Shown piece by piece: positions 58,031 to 64,000 of a DNA stretch of 64,000 nucleotides. The translations under genes were made by a program, and so were the position numbers. Every line of letters begins with the position of its first letter. Positions within the stretch are counted from its first letter, which is position 1. The notes beneath the pieces are model-generated. The model searched no databases and was not told the DNA's origin. It saw only the letters and a list, made by a program, of their open reading frames with translations. This stretch comes from Deltaproteobacteria bacterium (GTDB taxonomy: Bacteria; Myxococcota_A; UBA9160; UBA6930), in contig JAJDAQ010000072.1 of the NCBI GenBank assembly GCA_029261815.1, positions 1 to 64,000 on the forward strand, in the 5' to 3' direction.

Positions 58031-60114
58031 GCCGTCTCGGGTTCCGCCATGCCGTCGCCTTGCCGCGGCCGCGTTCGGCCGTCGCGATGGTGGCGCTCGC
58101 GACGCTGACGCTCGCAGTGACCGAGCAGATCCAGACCTGGGTCCTGCTGGTCTCGGCGGGCCTTCTCATGTTTTCCGCCCGGCAGAGCCGGAGGCCTGCC
58201 CCGTGGCAACGAAGCGCGTGGTTCTTGAACGGCGGCCTGGCCTTCAGCGTGGGCACGGGAGCGGTGCTCTGGTGGCAGGGGAACCTGGCCATTCTCGCAC
58301 TCGCGCATTTCGCGATGCTGACCCAGGGGCTTCAGCTGCTGGACGCACGTCCGCGAAAGTCCGAGTTCCTGCTCGTCGCGCTTTCGGTCTTCCAGGTCAC
58401 CATGGCCGCGAACCTGACCGACAGCGCGTTCTTCCCGCCGCTGCTGATTGCCTTCACGGTTGCCACGGTCTGGACACTGATCATCCATACCCTCCGCGCC
58501 GAGGCGATCGAGTGCGGCGAGCCGGCGTCCGCCGGGCGCGTGCTGAGCAAGGGACTGCTGCGCACCACACTGATCGCGAGCCTCGTCTCCGTATTGTTGT
58601 CGGCCGCGCTCTTCCCGATCCTCCCGCGCATCCGGGCCGGTGCAATCTTCGACAAGGGCTTCGGACCGCCGTTGTCGGTCTCGGGGTTCTCGGACCGCGT
58701 GGAGCTGGGCGACATCGGGCGCATCCGTCAGGACGCAAGCGTGGTCCTCCGCATTGAAACCCAGGAGGGCCCAGTGCTCGCGCCGAGTGACCGCTACTGG
58801 CGCGGGTTGGCATTCGACCACTTCGATGGGCGGCGTTGGAGCGTGACCCCCAAGACGCGCAAGCGGGTGGGTGGAAATCCGGAAATCGGCCTCGATCTCG
58901 GGGGACCCCGAACCGGTACCCGCATGGTCCAACACATCATTCGCGAAGATGTGAACCCGGGTGTCCTGTTCAGCCCCGGCTTGCCGTCGGGCATGCGTGG
59001 GGGTGTGGGTCGCGTAGAGCGCGACATCAACGGCGCCGTCTACGCCCACGCAACGACCAACAAACGCGTGCTCTACATCGTCTCGGCCTACGACCGGGAA
59101 CTGCCCGCGTCACTCCTCGCGGCCGACGCCGCCACGATTCCGTTCCCGAAAGGCGAACGCTTCCTCCAGCTTCCCGCGCTCCGTCCCGAAATCGGCGCGC
59201 TCGCCGAGGAGATCACGACCGGTGCCGAAACCGACCACGCTCGGGTCACGGCGATTGAACGTTGGCTCCGCACCCAGGGTCGCTACACGGACTCACCGCC
59301 AGATTTCGGCGATGCCCCTTCGCCCGTCGAAGGCTTCCTGCTCGATCGCACCGAAGGGCACTGCGAATACTTCGCGACGTCCATGGTCGTCCTGGCCCGC
59401 AGTGTGGGGATCCCTTCGCGCATCGTGAATGGTTTCGCGGCCGGCGCCGAGAACTCGGTCGGCGGCTTCATCGAAGTTGCGCAGTCCGACGCCCACACGT
59501 GGGTCGAAGTCCATTTCGACGATGCCGGCTGGGTTCGCTTCGATCCGACCCCGGCCGACCTTCGCATGGCCGGAAGCAATGCCTTCCGCGATGGCCGGAC
59601 CTGGCGAGAACTCGCGAGCGCCATCGAGCTCTGGTGGTTTACCAACGTCGTCGACTTCGACCGCGGTCATCAGGCGAGAGCGCTCAAGGACCTTTGGATG
59701 TCGTGGAACCAATGGCGGCAGGAACGCCGCGAAGCCGCTGGCGCGCCCCCGGATGCCGCTGCGGACGAGCGGGGCTCCGCGCTCCCGGCGCCCGGCCGGG
59801 CCCTTTGGGGCATCGGCATCTTTGCCTTGTTGTTGCTGATGGCGGCCGCCGACATCCGGCGCCGGCGTCGCAAGACACCGCTGCCGAAAGCGTACGCCAC
59901 CGCGCTCGGCTGGCTTGCGCGACGAGGACATCAACGCGAGCCCGGCCAGACGGCGCGGTCTTTCGCGGTCGCCGTGACGAACAAGATCCCGCAAGAAGCC
60001 GCCCGTGCCTTCGCCGAGATTACCGAGGCCTACCTGGGCCAGCGCTTCGGCCGCCTCGCGCCCATGAATTGTGAAGACGAACTCGCTGTCTTGCGCAAAC
60101 ATCTTCGCGCGTGA
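58027..60114 (+). CDS. TgpA-like membrane transglutaminase
   Basis: 695 residues from a GTG at 58027 that overlaps the DUF58 stop by four bases. About six N-terminal transmembrane helices (residues about 10-205) precede a periplasmic transglutaminase core at about 420-530: catalytic Cys in EGHCEYFATSMV near 448-459, His in DAHTWVEVHF near 488-497, Asp in FDPTP near 506-510. A further helix lies at about 592-612 (LWGIGIFALLLLMAAADI), followed by a cytosolic tail. Cross-linking or hydrolysing cell-envelope substrates is expected. Confidence 0.9.
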   Translation: MSRLGFRHAVALPRPRSAVAMVALATLTLAVTEQIQTWVLLVSAGLLMFSARQSRRPAPWQRSAWFLNGGLAFSVGTGAVLWWQGNLAILALAHFAMLTQGLQLLDARPRKSEFLLVALSVFQVTMAANLTDSAFFPPLLIAFTVATVWTLIIHTLRAEAIECGEPASAGRVLSKGLLRTTLIASLVSVLLSAALFPILPRIRAGAIFDKGFGPPLSVSGFSDRVELGDIGRIRQDASVVLRIETQEGPVLAPSDRYWRGLAFDHFDGRRWSVTPKTRKRVGGNPEIGLDLGGPRTGTRMVQHIIREDVNPGVLFSPGLPSGMRGGVGRVERDINGAVYAHATTNKRVLYIVSAYDRELPASLLAADAATIPFPKGERFLQLPALRPEIGALAEEITTGAETDHARVTAIERWLRTQGRYTDSPPDFGDAPSPVEGFLLDRTEGHCEYFATSMVVLARSVGIPSRIVNGFAAGAENSVGGFIEVAQSDAHTWVEVHFDDAGWVRFDPTPADLRMAGSNAFRDGRTWRELASAIELWWFTNVVDFDRGHQARALKDLWMSWNQWRQERREAAGAPPDAAADERGSALPAPGRALWGIGIFALLLLMAAADIRRRRRKTPLPKAYATALGWLARRGHQREPGQTARSFAVAVTNKIPQEAARAFAEITEAYLGQRFGRLAPMNCEDELAVLRKHLRA

Positions 60115-60635
60115 GCCGCTACGTCCTTCTCGACCGAGACGGCGTCCTCGTCGAGGACACCGACTACCCGCATCGCCCCGAGGACTATCGGCTGCTGCCC
60201 GGGACCGTTGACGCCCTTGGCGCCCTGAAGGACGCGGGATACCGGTTCGTCATCGTCACCAACCAGAGCGGAATCGGCCGTGGTTACTACGACGAAGCCG
60301 CTTTCCAGCGGTTTCAACAACTGCTGTTCGACGATCTCGCGCAAGGCGGCATCGAAATCGCCGGCACGTTCCATTGCCCGCATCATCCCGAAGCCGGCTG
60401 CCCATGCCGCAAACCGGAACCCGGCCTGCTGTACCAGGCGCGTGACGCGTTCGGCATCGCCCTGGAAGACACCTGGCTCATCGGAGACCACTTGCGCGAT
60501 ACCGATGCGGCCAAAGCCGCTGGCTGCCGCGGTGCCATCTTGCTGGCGGCCGAAGGTCCCGACCTTCCGCAAGACGTCGTCCGCTGCGACGATCTGGCCG
60601 CCGCAGCCGCCTACCTGCTCGCCCTCGACGCCTAA
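60111..60635 (+). CDS. gmhB: D-glycero-beta-D-manno-heptose 1,7-bisphosphate 7-phosphatase
   Basis: A 174-residue HAD phosphatase. DRDGVLVED at 8-16 holds the catalytic aspartates, VTNQSGIGRG near 49-58 is motif II, and the zinc loop is CPHHPEAGCPCRKPEP near 89-104, which marks GmhB. It makes heptose-1-phosphate for LPS core. It starts with GTG in a 4-bp overlap with the transglutaminase gene. The rest of the heptose pathway is not in the window. Confidence 0.92.
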   Translation: MSRYVLLDRDGVLVEDTDYPHRPEDYRLLPGTVDALGALKDAGYRFVIVTNQSGIGRGYYDEAAFQRFQQLLFDDLAQGGIEIAGTFHCPHHPEAGCPCRKPEPGLLYQARDAFGIALEDTWLIGDHLRDTDAAKAAGCRGAILLAAEGPDLPQDVVRCDDLAAAAAYLLALDA

Positions 60636-61408
60636 CGCACACCCCAGACCGGGTGCGTCTGCGGGATCACCCGCACCTGCGGAAGAACGCGCACCAGTCG
60701 TGCTTCGAGCGCAAGCATCCGCTCTGGCGACGGACGGGCCTTGATCTTGGCGAACGGCGTCACGGGCTGCAGGATGACGTCCGCTTCGCCATGGACGCGC
60801 GCGATCCGCCGCGCCGCCTCATCGAGTTCCTCGTCCGCGGTGCGCTCCGTGATCACGATCTTCACCGTGGTCCGTGGCGCGCGCTTCGCGACCGCGAGGA
60901 AGCGCTCGTGCGCGTCGTGGAACGGTGCCGGTGTCGCCGTCTTGGCGTCGGTCTCGCGACGAACGTCGGTTGCGAGCTTCCAGTCCATCGAGACGACGTC
61001 CACTTCGGAAATGACTTCGGCAAGCGCATCGGCGAGCAGGCCGTGGGTCTCCAGGTGGACTTCTGGCCCAAGTGCTCGGAAGCCGGTGGCCAATGCGCGG
61101 ACCGCCGCGGGCTGAAGCAGCGGCTCCCCTCCCGTGAGGCTCACGAAGCGGTGAGGCGTCGCATCGAGCAACGGCCGGGCGCTGGCGAGAACCGCCGCCA
61201 CCGTCGTGTCCCCCGCCGTTTCGACGAAGTCGCCGTGCCCCGCGGTCTGCTCGACGCGGCCCTGGCGCACGGGCAGCCACGTGTGAGGCGTGTCGCACCA
61301 GGCGCACCGAAGGTCGCAGCCCCCAAGCCGGACGAAGAGTGTGCGGCGACCCACGTCGGGCCCCTCGCCCTGAATGGACGAGAAGGTCTCAACGTGGTTC
61401 ACGTCCAC
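60632..61408 (-). CDS. queE: 7-carboxy-7-deazaguanine synthase (radical SAM)
   Basis: A 258-residue radical-SAM enzyme. It begins VETFSSIQGEGPDVGRRTLF, has the cluster motif CDLRCAWC near residues 31-38, and the LTGGEPLL segment near 91-98. The QueE variant of CxxxCxxC is intact. It makes CDG in queuosine biosynthesis. It starts with GTG, its stop overlaps the convergent gmhB stop, and the DHH gene ends 4 bp upstream; queC, queD and queF are not here. Confidence 0.92.
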   Translation of the reverse strand: MDVNHVETFSSIQGEGPDVGRRTLFVRLGGCDLRCAWCDTPHTWLPVRQGRVEQTAGHGDFVETAGDTTVAAVLASARPLLDATPHRFVSLTGGEPLLQPAAVRALATGFRALGPEVHLETHGLLADALAEVISEVDVVSMDWKLATDVRRETDAKTATPAPFHDAHERFLAVAKRAPRTTVKIVITERTADEELDEAARRIARVHGEADVILQPVTPFAKIKARPSPERMLALEARLVRVLPQVRVIPQTHPVWGVR

Positions 61409-61412
61409 CGGA

Positions 61413-63962
61413 TCATCCTTCGAGGATCGAGCGTCCCATGCCGACTTCGGCGATCAGCTCTTCGAAGCGATCGGCATTCTGCTCGGCACCGCGGGCGCGG
61501 ATCCGCGCGACATGGTCCTCGTCGGACAGTGCATCGATCCACCCGAATTTTTCTGCCAGGTGTTCGACCATGCCGCCGACATCGACTGCGCGCTTTCCCG
61601 TCACGTCATCAGCGCCCAGCACGAAGACATCGTGTCCCTCGGTTCGGGCCAACGACAGGATCGCGCCATAGCGTTCGCGCGCGATGCGCATCGCCATATG
61701 CAGATCCAGGCTCTCCGGAACATCCGCCGCGACCATGGCCATCCCACCGAAATGGACCAGCCGGAAGTCGCGTTCGGCGACCCACGCATACTCGTCCGGC
61801 GGAGCCGGAACTTCGACGCGAGAAGCCTCCTTCGCGAGGTCCGAAGGCCGACCCGCAAGCAGCATCTCGAGATCGCTGCGCAGTTCACCGGTCTTCTGGG
61901 CGAGTTCGCCAAGGCGCCACCACCAGACCCGTCCCCAGCGCTGGAAGTCGTGCTGGGTGAAACGCCCGGTGACGAGATCGACGAGCTTGTCGGAGAACCG
62001 ACTGCGTCGGGTGCAGTAGGCCAGCACCAACGGGAGCGAGCTGTCTCCGCCGGGCCGGATCTGCGCGTACTCGTCACCAAGTTGGCCCTTCAGTTCTCCC
62101 AGGTCCTCGGGCGGCCACTCGTGATGGTCGAACCACACGAGGCGACCGCTGTAGAGCGCGGATGCCTGCAGGGCGTCGCGCGCCGGCTTTGCGCTGAAAC
62201 CGATCACATAGATCGGCGTGTTGTCGCGCAAGTCGGTCGCCACACCACGGAAGAACGTCATCAGGTCTTCCTGCGAGTAGATCCAGATCCCCTCGACTTG
62301 CCGCACTTCGCGCGCCAGCAGCACAGCGGCCGTGATCGACTCGCGATCGGCATGCGCCAGGATCGCAGCGCGACCCTTGGGAAGCGCGCGGGCTTCGTCC
62401 GGGCGATCGTCCTTGGACTCCGAATCTCCGGAGGCCGACAACGGCGGTGCCGCCGTCGCGCGTGCGCGGCGTCGACGCTCTCGTTCGAGACGGATGCGAT
62501 CCATCTCGGTTTCGGGCTCGCCGTCTTCTTCGTCCTCGTAGCCCGGAAGCTCCGTCTCATCGAGATCCGGCGCGTCCGGAGAGAGCTGAAGCAGGTCTTC
62601 GGCGTCATCGCCGTCGTCATCGTCCGCGTCGTCGCCGGCACTGGAACTGGCGGCTGTTTCGCTCGAGGCCGCCGCGTCTTCGCGACTGCCTTCGCCACCG
62701 CGGCGGCTTCGGCCTCGGCGGCGTCGGCCACGACTGCCACCTTCTTCAGGTTCGGGTTTCTCGGCAGGAGGGGCTTCCGCATCGGCGCCCTCGCCCCCCT
62801 CGCTGGTCGCTTCGCTCTTGCCCCGACCGCCGCGCGTGCGGCCCCGGCGACGGCGCCGCGGCGCCGCATCATCTTCATCGTCGAAGTCAAAGAGCGACAT
62901 CTCTTCGAAGGCCGGTCCGTCAGCAGCCTTCTCAGCCGGTTGTTCCTGGGCGACGGCCGCGGTTGCAGGTGCGGGTGCGGTCTCTTCACTGACGGCGCCG
63001 TTGGGCTCGCCTTCACCGGCTGCGCCGCCACGACGGCGACCTCCGCGCCGACGACGGCGGCGCGGCGCGCCTTCTTCGCTGTCCGAGGTGTCGGCCTTCG
63101 TTTCCGCCGGCGCCGCTTCAGCGGCCTCCGCTTCTGCGGGCGCGTCGTCACGTTCCTGTCGCGCACCATTGCGGTTTCGCGGCGGACGCTTGTCGGCCTT
63201 GGGGGCAAGTGCGGGTGCAGGCGACTCGAGGTCGACCGCCGTGAACGGACCCGTGGCTCCACTCGCCTGGAAGATCTCGGCTGCCACCGTCAGCCGGCTG
63301 AGGGCCGCGACGACGCCGTCGCCCAACTCACACGCCGCGAGCAGAACACGCGGACGATCGCCCAGCCGCAGGGGCGCGGGCGCATCGGCGGTGAGGGCCG
63401 GGAGTGCCGGTTCGATCGAGAAGGCCGCGCCAAGAATCGCGCCGAGCCCACCCAGGCCGAGCTTCTCCCGTCCGCAGATCAGGACGGTCCGACCGTTCTC
63501 GTCGATGCCGAGCCCGTCGATGACTTCGACCCCGCCGCCACCGAGCGGCCAACGTCGGAGCGAATGCAGGCCCTGTGCCGCCGCCACGGTCCCCGTGAGC
63601 GGTCCGCGCATGCCTTCATCGGACTCACGAATCTTTCGGTCGTTCGCGCGTTTACGAACGTTTCCTTCAAGGCGATCCATGATCTCGGCCAGACGTTCCT
63701 CGCCCAGCACGTGGACGGACCGGCTCGGCTGACGGATCTCAAGCACGGCGCGCTCGCCTTCCGCGCGGAGTTCGGCCATCGCCTGCGTTGCAACCACGAA
63801 GTCGATCACACTCCCGCGGACCCGCAGCGCGGCATCGTGCTTCTGCGCGAGACCTTCGAGCGCCGCAACTGCACCACGGAAGTGATCGCGCGCGGGCGCG
63901 GTCGGGAGCTGATCGGCCAGGCGGCGCGGCGTAATGCCGAGGACGGGACGCTCGACCGGCAT
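61413..63962 (-). CDS. DHH-type phosphoesterase with long Arg/Gly-rich disordered linkers
   Basis: 849 residues to the ATG at 63962; the frame stays open to the window edge and the ATG has a poorly spaced ribosome site, so the true start may lie outside. Residues about 1-245 are a folded region of unknown type. About 255-520 is low complexity, with runs such as RRRRRRGGRRRGG and RGRRRRGRSRRGG alternating with acidic stretches. About 545-849 is the DHH-like domain with DHH at 612-614 (VWFDHHEWPPEDL), preceded by the AILAHADRESITAA segment. DHH proteins cleave phosphodiesters of short RNAs or cyclic dinucleotides. The linkers recall RNase E RNA-binding tails. Confidence 0.75.
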   Translation of the reverse strand: MPVERPVLGITPRRLADQLPTAPARDHFRGAVAALEGLAQKHDAALRVRGSVIDFVVATQAMAELRAEGERAVLEIRQPSRSVHVLGEERLAEIMDRLEGNVRKRANDRKIRESDEGMRGPLTGTVAAAQGLHSLRRWPLGGGGVEVIDGLGIDENGRTVLICGREKLGLGGLGAILGAAFSIEPALPALTADAPAPLRLGDRPRVLLAACELGDGVVAALSRLTVAAEIFQASGATGPFTAVDLESPAPALAPKADKRPPRNRNGARQERDDAPAEAEAAEAAPAETKADTSDSEEGAPRRRRRRGGRRRGGAAGEGEPNGAVSEETAPAPATAAVAQEQPAEKAADGPAFEEMSLFDFDDEDDAAPRRRRRGRTRGGRGKSEATSEGGEGADAEAPPAEKPEPEEGGSRGRRRRGRSRRGGEGSREDAAASSETAASSSAGDDADDDDGDDAEDLLQLSPDAPDLDETELPGYEDEEDGEPETEMDRIRLERERRRRARATAAPPLSASGDSESKDDRPDEARALPKGRAAILAHADRESITAAVLLAREVRQVEGIWIYSQEDLMTFFRGVATDLRDNTPIYVIGFSAKPARDALQASALYSGRLVWFDHHEWPPEDLGELKGQLGDEYAQIRPGGDSSLPLVLAYCTRRSRFSDKLVDLVTGRFTQHDFQRWGRVWWWRLGELAQKTGELRSDLEMLLAGRPSDLAKEASRVEVPAPPDEYAWVAERDFRLVHFGGMAMVAADVPESLDLHMAMRIARERYGAILSLARTEGHDVFVLGADDVTGKRAVDVGGMVEHLAEKFGWIDALSDEDHVARIRARGAEQNADRFEELIAEVGMGRSILEG

Positions 63963-64000
63963 CTCCGCCGGTCCCTCGCCCGGAAGCGTGACGGCGCGCA

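Noticed and set aside
56016-60114. MoxR-DUF58-transglutaminase operon as a defence or novel system
   Set aside because: This gene order is common across bacteria and is a known housekeeping-type envelope cluster.

Overview
The window is a high-GC, gene-dense chromosomal segment. No rRNA, phage module, transposase, integrase or CRISPR array was seen. The content suggests a delta-proteobacterial or Myxococcota-like Gram-negative: an MglA-type small GTPase, a PEP-CTERM protein with a perfect sigma-54 promoter, a GmhB heptose phosphatase, DUF58/transglutaminase proteins, and many acyl-CoA enzymes. The assignment is inferred from gene content only.

Layout. 1-3060 holds a CoxE-like protein (cut by the window edge), its MoxR-type ATPase and RibBA. 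3243-18361 is an acyl-CoA region: a class III CoA-transferase, an SDR, MglA-like GTPase, MeaB, methylmalonyl-CoA mutase, fused IcmF mutase, a MerR regulator with a palindromic operator, a sigma-54-driven PEP-CTERM gene, an acyl-CoA carboxylase beta subunit, a thiolase and a 3-hydroxyacyl-CoA dehydrogenase. 18536-38795 is mostly housekeeping, in tightly overlapping minus-strand operons: era-rnc-mnmA-cysteine desulfurase-BrkB; ComEA-like, lysC-tsaE-nnr-(PdxJ-like)-glmM-ybbR-cdaA-folP-ftsH-tilS-hydratase. An acyl-CoA synthetase and a DegT aminotransferase follow. A tRNA-Met(CAT) lies at 38967-39043.

41494-52480 looks different: visibly lower GC, more A/T-ending codons, and a 459-bp non-coding leader. 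It encodes a PilZ + alpha/beta-hydrolase + methyltransferase fusion, an RND/MMPL exporter, and a membrane histidine kinase fused to a receiver and a second kinase core. A convergent winged-helix/ATPase/helical-repeat regulator carries its own palindrome at its start. A receiver-GAF-kinase protein is divergently encoded next door. I read this as a candidate diffusible-signal system (synthesis, export, sensing, output), analogous to the Phc fatty-acid-methyl-ester system of Ralstonia but with a new domain layout and a predicted c-di-GMP input. This is the best candidate for an undescribed system here.

52530-63962 returns to high-GC genes: a P-loop/deaminase fusion, a MaoC-like hydratase, a sugar-nucleotide epimerase, PrmA, a MoxR-DUF58-transglutaminase-GmhB operon, QueE, and a long DHH-family protein with Arg/Gly-rich and acidic disordered linkers.

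Other points worth attention: two GGAA-N6-TTCC sites 22 bp apart upstream of the sigma-54 promoter, a PdxJ homologue that has lost nearly all PdxJ active-site residues, and an Era with an altered G4 motif.
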